This document shows, piece after piece, positions 1 to 7,720 of a DNA stretch of 64,000 nucleotides (position 1 is the first letter of the stretch; each line of letters begins with the position of its first letter). The stretch is from Dyadobacter soli (GTDB lineage: Bacteria; Bacteroidota; Bacteroidia; Cytophagales; Spirosomataceae). The DNA lies in assembly GCF_900101885.1 (NCBI RefSeq), contig NZ_FNAN01000010.1, forward strand, positions 124,001 to 188,000. The letters are read 5' to 3'. Both the position numbers and the translations under genes were made by a program. Under the pieces are notes generated by a model. It worked only from the letters and a program-made list of their open reading frames with translations. It made no database searches and was not told the DNA's origin.

Positions 1-25
1 CCGCAAGCAAGGTTTGTTTAAGCAT
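1..25 (-). CDS. 5' end of a gene cut by the window edge (probable exported protein)
   Basis: An ATG on the minus strand at 25 opens a frame reading M-L-K-Q-T-L-L-A before the window ends. It lies 31 bp after the stop of the upstream SusD gene and in the same direction. A lysine followed by hydrophobic residues fits the start of a signal peptide, and genes after susCD are often secreted enzymes or binding proteins. Eight codons cannot identify a function. It is inferred from spacing and composition only. Confidence 0.4.
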
Positions 26-56
26 AAAAAAACAATTAAGGGTTGGTATTGATTAA

Positions 57-1589
57 TTATTTATCCCAAAAAACAGGTGTTCCAAGCTCGTCAGGGCCCA
101 TTCTTGCGACGGCCTCATTGTAGTTGGCCTCGTTTACGGAGCGTTCACGGACGGGGTACACCAGCCTTTTGATAAAGTCTTTCACGGAAGGGTCTTTACC
201 CGGATAAGTATTCACCGGTAATGCCGGGAAGCCGGATCTGCGGAAGTTTGCCCAGGCCTCGGAGCCGTTCAGGAAGGAGGAGATCCAGTACTGCTCGTTG
301 ATCTGCTGCAATGCTTTGGCCGGAACAAACGGGTTGGCGGTCAGGTAGGCGGTCTGGCTGGCATCGGGGATCGTCGCCGACACGTCATAACTAGCCATCT
401 GCGCCATATGCGCCTTCACGCCGGCCTCGTACAATGCTTTCACATCACCGGTTGCCCAGCCCCTTTGCACGGCTTCCGCCAGCAAAAGCGAGGTCTGGGA
501 ATAAGTAATGAAGAACTCCGGCGCGTCGATCTTGCCGAGGGTACGACGGTTGATCTGCGAATATTTGAATGCGGAACCGATCTTGCCCGGGAAGCCCGGC
601 GCATTGGCGATCGTCGATTCGTTGTATCCGTACGGCATGCCTTCCTGGTTGGCCGGGTTGGTATCTTCCGCGCCGGCGGTGGCGATGGGGTTACCCGGTG
701 TTTCATATTTCACCGAGATTACGCGCAAACGAGGATCGGCAGTGGTTTTCAAAGACGAAACAAATGCCGCGCCCAGGTACACATTGCCCCGCTCGGTACC
801 CTGGAAATAGTTGGCCAGCGGGTGGTTGAATGTACTGTTGAATGCGATCAGGGCATTGTCGGCATTAGCGCTCTGCAAACCGCCGTTTGCGGCATCGGTC
901 GCGACGGCTACATATTGTTTCGCCTTCGCCTGGTCGATTTTGGAGTAACGCATTGCGGCGCGTAGGAGCAGCGAGTTACCGAGCTTCTTCCACTGTGCGA
1001 TGTTCCCTTTGAAAAACAGATCACCTGCTTCGATAGGCTTGGCGGCGTCGAGGCCCTTGGTACCTTCCGACAACTCTTTCAGGATGTCATCGTAAATAGC
1101 CTTCTGATCGTCGTATTTAGGCAGGTTAATTTGTTCCAAAAAGCCCTTTCCAGCCTGGAAATAGGGCACATCCCCGTAAGTATCGACCAAAACCATAAAT
1201 ACGTACGCTTTCCAGATGCGCGACATGTTGTACAGATTGCTGCGCGCCGGAAGGTCCTTCGTCTGCGCGATCACGGTTGTGAGCAGGTTTACCGGGCCGT
1301 TTTGCAGGTACAGCGAGTTGAAATTCGCATTCGAGTTCGGGTCGGACAATGCATTGTGGTTACCGCCTTCGAGTACACCGGTGTAGGGTGTGTTGATCTG
1401 CTGCACGATCTGCAACTGGTAATTCTGCGTCGCGATAGCCGAGGAGAATTCGGCATTCGAGAACAGGTAGATCGGATCGATGCTCGTCGCGAGCACCGGG
1501 TTTTTATTAACTTCCTCGAACCCGCTATCGCAGGAACTGGCGCCTGCAAGCAATGCGAGCGTTGCGGCATATATGAATAATCGCTTCAT
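57..1589 (-). CDS. SusD/RagB-family outer-membrane lipoprotein (locus 1)
   Basis: This is the surface substrate-binding partner of the SusC channel encoded just upstream. The 510-residue protein begins with a lipoprotein signal ending in AGASSC, so Cys20 would be lipidated. The GFEEVNKNP segment right after it is typical of the SusD-like group, and the C-terminal part (WANFRRSGFPALP, then YPVRERS) is the usual SusD end. It is translated from ATG at 1589, 151 bp after the SusC stop, with an octamer-repeat and pyrimidine tract between. The substrate cannot be told from sequence. The family call is firm. Confidence 0.93.
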   Translation of the reverse strand: MKRLFIYAATLALLAGASSCDSGFEEVNKNPVLATSIDPIYLFSNAEFSSAIATQNYQLQIVQQINTPYTGVLEGGNHNALSDPNSNANFNSLYLQNGPVNLLTTVIAQTKDLPARSNLYNMSRIWKAYVFMVLVDTYGDVPYFQAGKGFLEQINLPKYDDQKAIYDDILKELSEGTKGLDAAKPIEAGDLFFKGNIAQWKKLGNSLLLRAAMRYSKIDQAKAKQYVAVATDAANGGLQSANADNALIAFNSTFNHPLANYFQGTERGNVYLGAAFVSSLKTTADPRLRVISVKYETPGNPIATAGAEDTNPANQEGMPYGYNESTIANAPGFPGKIGSAFKYSQINRRTLGKIDAPEFFITYSQTSLLLAEAVQRGWATGDVKALYEAGVKAHMAQMASYDVSATIPDASQTAYLTANPFVPAKALQQINEQYWISSFLNGSEAWANFRRSGFPALPVNTYPGKDPSVKDFIKRLVYPVRERSVNEANYNEAVARMGPDELGTPVFWDK

Positions 1590-1593
1590 AATT

Positions 1594-1630
1594 TAATGAT
1601 TGAATGACTGAATGATTGAATGATTGAATT
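1594..1630. repeat. ATTGAATG octamer array
   Basis: About four imperfect copies of TGAATGAT/TGAATGAC lie directly upstream of the SusD start and within the SusC-SusD gap. The same unit recurs at 22561-22687 and 31707-31876. A pyrimidine tract (about 1662-1698) and 7-bp direct repeats of GCGGTCA/GCGGTCG (about 1703-1735) fill the rest of this 151-bp gap. Confidence 0.75.
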
Positions 1631-1702
1631 GTGACCGGGTCGCCGGTGCGACGAGTGAATTTTCCCCTTCCTCCTTCCTCCCTTTTCTCCGTTATTCCCT
1701 CG

Positions 1703-1735
1703 CCGGTCAGCGGTCAGCGGTCGGCGGTCGGCCGT
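1703..1735. repeat. 7-bp tandem repeat GCGGTCR
   Basis: CGGTCA, GCGGTCA, GCGGTCG and GCGGTCG follow each other directly just past the SusC stop codon on its downstream side. This is a short tandem tract without coding potential that adjoins a pyrimidine-rich stretch. Its function is unknown, and copy number may vary between strains. Confidence 0.6.
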
Positions 1736-1740
1736 CCAAC

Positions 1741-4700
1741 TCACAACTTCACGTTCAAATTAATCCCGTAACTTCTCGTCGTAGGCAGCGTGTGCGTTTC
1801 GATACCTTGTAGGTTATCAGAGGCGGATACGGCTGCTTCGGGATCGAGGTTATCGATATACTTCTTGATCATCAGCACATTGTTGCACATCAGCGACACG
1901 CTCAGGCCTTTGATAAAGGTGTTGTCCCGCACGAAACGCGACAGGTCGTAGCTCACCGAAATGTTTCTCCAACGCACAAATGCACCATTGTACACGAAAG
2001 GCGTCGCGAGGTTGGTACTGCGGTATTGCGTGTAAAACTGCTGTGCTTCTACGCGGGTCGTGTTAGGCGTGCCCTCGGCCGTAACGCCGTCGAACAACAC
2101 ACCGCCGTCCCGGCCTACCAGCGACGGTTTTGAAATACCCTCGCGCAGGAAGTTCAGGTTGGAGTTGGAAAGGATTTTGTTACCCGCCTTAAAGTCGATC
2201 TGCGTGCCGATACGGATGCCTTTCACATTGAATGTGTTCACCCACGCACCGACCCACGTAGGGATGGCGCTGCCGAAAGTGGTGAGGTTACCTTGCTGGA
2301 ACAACCCGCCCGAAGTGATAATGCGGCCTTGCGCGTCTCTTTTGTAATCAAAACCCCGCAGCGACGCCAGCGGCTTGCCCACCTCGTGCGAGACGATCCC
2401 GAAGAATTCACCCGTACCCACATCGAAGCGCGGTTGCGGCGGAGGACCAGCCGCCAGCTCGATCACCTTGCTTTTGTTATAACTTCCGTTAAAGCTGGTT
2501 TCCCAGGTGAAATTGTCGTTGCGCACCGGCACGACGGTCAGCAAAAACTCGATACCCTGGTTCCGAAGCTTGCCCACATTCACCTTCGTCTGGCTGAAAC
2601 CCGAAGTATTTGAAATATCCACGTTCAGGATTTCGTCCACGGTGTTTTTGCGGTAAACTGAAAGATCGAGGTTCAAACGGGCGTCGAAGGTTTTCAATTC
2701 GAGGCCTACTTCCGTTTCTTTCACTTTCAATGGCCTCAGGTTCGCATTAGGCGCCACAGTGGAAGGCAGGTTGCCCAATGCTGTTCCGTTGAACGGGTTG
2801 GCATTGATTCCGTAGTACAAGTTGTTCGAATAAGGGTCGGTATCGCCACCCACTTCCGCGTATGCAGCCCGAAGTTTACCATAAGTGAGCCATTCGGGTG
2901 CATTGTTGAATGCCTGGCTGAATACGAAGCTTCCGCTCACGGATGGGTACAAGTAGCTGTTGGACTGCGGGTTCAATGTAGAGAACCAGTCATTGCGGCC
3001 TGTTACATTCACAAACAGGAAGTTTTTGAAAGAAAACTCCGCCGATCCGTAAATGGAATTCACCTTCTTCTTGCTGTAACCGTAATTCGGGTTCTTGACC
3101 TGGCCGTTGGCGATCGTGTAGAGGTCGCGCACGTAGAAGTTGGTCACGGCAGTCGACACGTTGTCGCTTACCTGCAACATCTGGTTGCCTCCCAATGTAA
3201 TATCGATGCCGAAATCGCCGAACGATTTGTTGGCACCGATGAGGATGTCCATGTTACGCTCGCGGAAAGTGGACACGTCCTGGTAATAATAACCATTGAA
3301 ACCGGTTGCTACGGCACCGATCGAACGCGTTCCCGTCGGACGGTTATAATTGTACGGCCGGGTGTAGTAATCCTGGCCGATCCGACCTTGCACGAACAGC
3401 CAGTCGGTGAAATCGTACCGCACGGAAGTATTACCAAAAATCCGGTCGCGGCGCACGTTTTCGAAGCGGTCGTAAGCGACCCAGTAAGGGTTGTTACGGT
3501 TGGTGAAACGGGCCAGGGGCATTTCGTTGCCGTTGGCGTCCTTGCGGTTTTTGAGCCAGTCGGTGTCGATGCTGGTGGCCAGGGTATAAATGGTGGTGTT
3601 CGCATTCATGTCCTGGATACCGATCTGCGGCGGGTTCTTGTTGTATTCGTTGGAATAGTTTGCGTTCAGTTGCGCGGAAAGCTTTTTGGTAAACTTGTAA
3701 TTCAACCCGAGGTTGAAGATTTTTTTATGATAAGCCGAATTCGGCATGATCGCATTGGCATCGGTATTCGCAAAAGAGAGGCGGAAATTTCCTTTTTCAT
3801 TGCCGCCTGATAATGCAACTGAATTGGTAAAACTGGTTCCTGTGCGGTAAAACTTTTTGATACGGTCCTTGTGGGCCACGTAAGGCTGCATGCTGCCGTC
3901 AAACTGGGGCGTCATAGCGCCGTCGAACTTCTCTCCAAATGCAAAAACGCCGGAGCTTTGCGCTTCGCCGACATTGGTAGGGCGTTTTCCAAACTCTCCC
4001 TGGCCGTATTCATACTGGAAATCCGTGTAATCCAATGCTTCCTGTGCCTGGAAATTCGAGTTCAGTTCTACACCGATGCCGGTTGTTTTGCTGCCGCTTT
4101 TGGTAGTGATAATGATCGCCCCGTCTTTGGCACGGAAGCCATACAATGCCGCCGCCGCTGCGCCTTTCAGCACTGTCATCGACTCAATATCGTCCTGGTT
4201 AATGCTTTGCAAACCATCACCTGCATCGGAAGAGCCGCCCGTGGGGTTACCGGTGCCGTTTCCGCTCGAACCGCCCGCCGAAACGCTGCTGTTGTTGATC
4301 GGAATGCCGTTTACGATGATGAGAGGCGAGTTATTACCCCCAAAAGACGACTGGCCGCGGATACGGATCTTGGTAGAACCACCCGGCCCACTCGCAGGCG
4401 GTGTTACGTTCAAACCGGCTACTTTGCCTTGCAAACTGTTACCGAGGTTGGTCGTGCGGTTGGTGGTTAGCTCTTCGGTATTGACAGTCGCCGTCGAGTA
4501 GCCCAGCTTCTTCGCATCGCGCTTGATACCCAATGCCGTTACGACCACCATTTCGAGGTTACGGACGTCGGGCGTCATGGAAATGTCATAATTCGACTGA
4601 TTACCCAACGGTATCTCCTGAGGTGTGTAGCCCACGTACGAGAACACGAGCGTACCGCCCGCGTCGGGGACGCTCAACTGGAATGCACCCTCGGTATCCG

Positions 4701-5208
4701 AAGCAGTACCCGCTTTCGTGCCTTTCACCACAATGCTGACACCGGGCAGGGGAGCACCCTTTTCGTCGGTTACCTTGCCGGTAATGTTCCGGTCGATGTT
4801 GCTTTGGTCGCGGAGCATTTCGGGCAATGCGCTGCCGGGTTCGGCCATGTTTTTGATGAGTACAACCTGCTTACCCTCAATTTTGTACGTGATATTGGCA
4901 GGTTTGAGCAGATCGTCCAGGATGTCGCCCAGCGGCTTGTCTACCGCGTTGATGGATACCTTGCGCTGCGATTTGATCAGTGAAGAGCTGTACGTGAAAC
5001 GCAACTGTGTCAGCTTGTTAAGTTTGCTCAGTACGGCCTTCATTTCCAGGTTACTAACCTGTATCGTGATCTTCTGGTTCAGAATATCCTGTGCCCCGAC
5101 GGTGCCAGCTGCTGACACAGTAGCGAAGATTAGGGCAATTAATACTTGGTAAAGTGATATTCTCATAGCCCTGTAAAGTAGCCGGGATAGATGTCGGTGT
5201 TTTTTCAT
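1741..5208 (-). CDS. SusC/RagA TonB-linked outer-membrane transporter with STN signalling domain (locus 1)
   Basis: This is a TonB-dependent outer-membrane channel that imports a ligand captured with SusD. The 1155 residues comprise a signal peptide (to about residue 40, ...VGAQ), an STN domain (about 45-120), a carboxypeptidase-regulatory-like domain (about 142-222, ITGKVTDEKGAPLPGVSI), a plug beginning at VVVTALGIKRD, and a beta-barrel ending SYGINLNVKL. The STN domain is the part that talks to FecR in transducer-type receptors. It fits the FecR and ECF sigma genes directly upstream on the same strand. The other two SusC proteins in this window lack STN. Start ATG 5208 was chosen; ATG 5166 (MRISLYQ) is an alternative. 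The ligand is unknown. Confidence 0.95.
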   Translation of the reverse strand: MKKHRHLSRLLYRAMRISLYQVLIALIFATVSAAGTVGAQDILNQKITIQVSNLEMKAVLSKLNKLTQLRFTYSSSLIKSQRKVSINAVDKPLGDILDDLLKPANITYKIEGKQVVLIKNMAEPGSALPEMLRDQSNIDRNITGKVTDEKGAPLPGVSIVVKGTKAGTASDTEGAFQLSVPDAGGTLVFSYVGYTPQEIPLGNQSNYDISMTPDVRNLEMVVVTALGIKRDAKKLGYSTATVNTEELTTNRTTNLGNSLQGKVAGLNVTPPASGPGGSTKIRIRGQSSFGGNNSPLIIVNGIPINNSSVSAGGSSGNGTGNPTGGSSDAGDGLQSINQDDIESMTVLKGAAAAALYGFRAKDGAIIITTKSGSKTTGIGVELNSNFQAQEALDYTDFQYEYGQGEFGKRPTNVGEAQSSGVFAFGEKFDGAMTPQFDGSMQPYVAHKDRIKKFYRTGTSFTNSVALSGGNEKGNFRLSFANTDANAIMPNSAYHKKIFNLGLNYKFTKKLSAQLNANYSNEYNKNPPQIGIQDMNANTTIYTLATSIDTDWLKNRKDANGNEMPLARFTNRNNPYWVAYDRFENVRRDRIFGNTSVRYDFTDWLFVQGRIGQDYYTRPYNYNRPTGTRSIGAVATGFNGYYYQDVSTFRERNMDILIGANKSFGDFGIDITLGGNQMLQVSDNVSTAVTNFYVRDLYTIANGQVKNPNYGYSKKKVNSIYGSAEFSFKNFLFVNVTGRNDWFSTLNPQSNSYLYPSVSGSFVFSQAFNNAPEWLTYGKLRAAYAEVGGDTDPYSNNLYYGINANPFNGTALGNLPSTVAPNANLRPLKVKETEVGLELKTFDARLNLDLSVYRKNTVDEILNVDISNTSGFSQTKVNVGKLRNQGIEFLLTVVPVRNDNFTWETSFNGSYNKSKVIELAAGPPPQPRFDVGTGEFFGIVSHEVGKPLASLRGFDYKRDAQGRIITSGGLFQQGNLTTFGSAIPTWVGAWVNTFNVKGIRIGTQIDFKAGNKILSNSNLNFLREGISKPSLVGRDGGVLFDGVTAEGTPNTTRVEAQQFYTQYRSTNLATPFVYNGAFVRWRNISVSYDLSRFVRDNTFIKGLSVSLMCNNVLMIKKYIDNLDPEAAVSASDNLQGIETHTLPTTRSYGINLNVKL

Positions 5209-5422
5209 ACTTTTGAAAGTTTTGTTCAGTATTGAAATGATGGGACAAAATGCTCCTGTATCGCCGCAGATTCCAGTCCGGGCGAGGGGAGGCGCAGGGC
5301 CGGTGATGGCGCAATCATCACTGGCTCTTTATCATTCAAAGGGGAGCAGAGTCAATTGTATCTCATAGGCAAATCTGGGATTAATGGTAGTTGATTTTAG
5401 TCCTGAAAAGGGTTTAGATACA

Positions 5423-6508
5423 TTAATTACAACCTTTGGAACTGATCACAACGCGACCATTCTCCATATCATAGCCGGCACCAATCGCCTGGCAAATTGC
5501 ATTCAATCGTTGTTTCAGATTTTCTTCGCTAAACTGCGCGCTGATCACGCAGTTGGAAAGCGTTTCGGGCTGGTACACGATGCTGATCCCGTAAGCCTTA
5601 CCCAGCGCATCGAACGCCTCTGTCACCGGCTTGTCGTCGAACACCTGCTCTTTTTGCACCGCCGATTCCGTCAGCAGCACCGGATTGGCCATCATCGCCT
5701 TTTCCAGTTTGTTATCCCGGCGGTTGAACACCACCTGCTGGTTCGGGTTCAGGATCACGCCTGCCGGTTTAGTCCCTTGCGAGGTTTCGTATTCTTTCTT
5801 GGCATACACCGACACCCGACCCGTTTTAACGGCCACCATTTCGGTATTATCGCCTTCAAATGCTTTGATGCGGAAGCTCGTTCCGAGGACCTTGGTTACT
5901 GTTTCGCTCGTGTAGACCAGGAATGGCTGTTCGGGGTTCCTGGCCACATCAAAAAACGCCTCGCCGGTAAGGTAGACGCGCCGCTCGTTCCCTGAGAATT
6001 GCCGGGGATATTGGATGCTGCTGCCTTTCGCAAGCGTAGCCACGCTGTTGTCGCTCAGTAGCACCGTTATTTCTACCTCACTCCGGTTGGTTTGGACAAG
6101 CATTTCGCTTTCCAGCGTGATCTCAGTCTTTTTTCCGGCCGCCGGTGCATTGCTATGGGAGGTATAGTACAGCCAGCTCAGCCCGCCGGTGAGCACCAGC
6201 ACCGCAGCCGCCCGCCATATCGCCCTATGGTAGAACGGAACACGTTCTTCCGCTTTCCGCTCTTCGGCAATGCGCGTGATCTCAGTAACCTCATGCCGCA
6301 GCATTTCATCAGAAAGATCATCCTTGTAAAGTTCGTGCACGGCCAGTACGAGCTCCCGTGCCCGCGCCGCGATGCCTGCCCGGTCGGGATTTTCTTGCAG
6401 CCATTGCCGCCAGTATCGGTCGAGTTCCGGGGTAGGCGCCATCACCCACTGACGAAACGATTCGTCAGTCGCCAGTTCCTCCACGGTAAAGATTCGGTGT
6501 AAGCTCAT
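5423..6508 (-). CDS. FecR-family anti-sigma factor
   Basis: This inner-membrane regulator likely relays the transporter's state to the ECF sigma factor. The 361 residues show a cytoplasmic N-terminal part (1-95), a single membrane span (about 97-115, AAAVLVLTGGLSWLY), a periplasmic FecR domain (about 135-235, VYLTGEAFFDVARNPEQPF) and a C-terminal DUF4974-type domain (about 283-355, which would contact STN). It lies 214 bp upstream of the STN-bearing SusC and after the sigma gene, matching the Bacteroidota sigma/FecR/SusC cell-surface signalling layout. The pairing is inferred from gene order. Confidence 0.93.
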   Translation of the reverse strand: MSLHRIFTVEELATDESFRQWVMAPTPELDRYWRQWLQENPDRAGIAARARELVLAVHELYKDDLSDEMLRHEVTEITRIAEERKAEERVPFYHRAIWRAAAVLVLTGGLSWLYYTSHSNAPAAGKKTEITLESEMLVQTNRSEVEITVLLSDNSVATLAKGSSIQYPRQFSGNERRVYLTGEAFFDVARNPEQPFLVYTSETVTKVLGTSFRIKAFEGDNTEMVAVKTGRVSVYAKKEYETSQGTKPAGVILNPNQQVVFNRRDNKLEKAMMANPVLLTESAVQKEQVFDDKPVTEAFDALGKAYGISIVYQPETLSNCVISAQFSEENLKQRLNAICQAIGAGYDMENGRVVISSKGCN

Positions 6509-6614
6509 CGGTAAAACAAAAACATACGTCTTGGAGCGTTAGCAGGCTCTTTGAAATGGTATGTCGGTTTGGAAGGCAGTTATAACCAAAAAAGTCAAAA
6601 AAAATTTTGAAAAG

Positions 6615-6685
6615 TTATAGAAGGGAGGGGAAAGGGGGAATAGTGGGAGGAAGGGGAGGAGGCAGGGGAGGAAAGGGAGAAATGT
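6615..6685. repeat. Polypurine GGAGGAAAGGG tract
   Basis: A run made almost only of G and A (words such as GGGAGGGGAAAGGGGG and GGGGAGGAAAGGGAG) lies in the 431-bp gap between the sigma and FecR genes. Similar tracts occur at 16975-17106 and 40425-40490. No gene overlaps it. Confidence 0.7.
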
Positions 6686-6689
6686 TTTA

Positions 6690-6776
6690 AAAGGTAGATA
6701 TTTATAAAAAGTATTAGATGTATAATTAGTTTAAAAAGTCTATATTGTTTTAAAATTATTAAAAGTATCATATAGC
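6690..6776. repeat. AT-rich island with TTAAAAGTAT words
   Basis: A stretch of nearly pure A/T contains TTTTAAAA, AAAAAGTATTAGA and ATTAAAAGTATCAT. The same vocabulary makes up the islands near 20090-20355, 38855-39215 and 46065-46210. It sits between a polypurine tract and a palindrome cluster. I see no gene in it. Confidence 0.6.
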
Positions 6777-6822
6777 GATGCCGAACCGCTCGCGCAAATC
6801 TCTTGATTTGAGTGTACTATTT

Positions 6823-6924
6823 GCAGGCCTCTGGCCGGTCAGTAATGCAAAATGGTTCTGGTATCGTTTGTGCCTTAGATCCCGGCCGGAGGCCTGCGAA
6901 TAACATGCACGAAGGTGACCTTCG
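6823..6924. repeat. Palindrome cluster C (REP-like), downstream of the sigma gene
   Basis: Arms 6823-6838 and 6882-6897 pair with one mismatch. Each holds a smaller GGCC-triplet-GGCC palindrome, with TCT at 6826-6836 and GGA at 6884-6894. A further palindrome CGAAGGT-G-ACCTTCG lies at 6910-6924, 16 bp past the sigma-gene stop. The triplet spacers match those of elements at 40530 and 49974, and the last palindrome recurs at 62229-62252. It may terminate the sigma transcript. Confidence 0.6.
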
Positions 6925-6939
6925 CGCCATTTGGCCATT

Positions 6940-7548
6940 TCACAACATCATCAAGACAAACACCCAAAAAAACTCCGCCGGTGCCCAGATCTCCTTGATC
7001 TCCTTCAACGTCCGGTAGAGCAGGTTAGAGACGCTTTGGCGGCCCAGTCCCATGACGCTGGCGATGTCTTCGTTGTCGAGGTTTTGGTAGAAGCGGAGGT
7101 AGATGATCTCCTGCTGGCGTTTGGAGAGCAGGGAAATGATGCGTTTGAGGTGGCCGTTCTGAAAGCGGATGTGCTCGGCTTCGATGATATTGGTTTCGAT
7201 GGACGGGTCCGAGGGGTCGGTGTCGAAAATGGCGACTTGCGGTTCGTGGAAGCGTTTGAGGCGGATGCTCTCTTTGATGAGCTTGTGGCGCAGCGCTTTG
7301 AGTAGGTAGGATTTGACGAATGCGGTTTCGGAGAGAAAATTGCGGCGCTCCCAGAGTTCGAGGTAGAGTTCCTGGATAGAGTCGCGGATGAAATCGGGGT
7401 CGGAGGAGAACTTGGTGGCGTAGTTGTACAACGCCCGGTAATGCGTTTGGGCGAGTTGCCCGAGCGCCTCCGCGTCGCCGGCTTTGAACCGCTGCCAGAG
7501 CCTGATATTCAGGTCATTGGCATTAGATATGTTTTCTTCCTGAATCAA
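6940..7548 (-). CDS. ECF RNA polymerase sigma-70 factor
   Basis: A 202-residue ECF sigma factor. Region 2 spans about 24-90 (FKAGDAEALGQLAQTHYRAL, then FIRDSIQELYLELWERR). Region 4 spans about 125-185 (LSKRQQEIIYLRFY with the helix-turn-helix IASVMGLGRQSVSNLLYR). It probably directs transcription of the locus-1 susCD genes when released by the FecR protein. The C-terminus ends in the hydrophobic string FFWVFVLMML, an unusual tail that could weakly associate with membrane or FecR. A 431-bp repeat-filled gap separates it from fecR, more than usual for the pair. Confidence 0.93.
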   Translation of the reverse strand: MIQEENISNANDLNIRLWQRFKAGDAEALGQLAQTHYRALYNYATKFSSDPDFIRDSIQELYLELWERRNFLSETAFVKSYLLKALRHKLIKESIRLKRFHEPQVAIFDTDPSDPSIETNIIEAEHIRFQNGHLKRIISLLSKRQQEIIYLRFYQNLDNEDIASVMGLGRQSVSNLLYRTLKEIKEIWAPAEFFWVFVLMML

Positions 7549-7720
7549 ATCCTTGATGTAACGGCAATGTTGTATTAAATCAATGAATTATACCAATCAA
7601 AGCGGCCTATGGCGGCATTCTCCTTGTGAATTGACGGTAATTATTCAGCGTTCGGAATGTCGGGGAAATCAAAAGGGAGCGGCGAAACACCGCCCCCACG
7701 GGAAGCGCACGAATGCGCCG

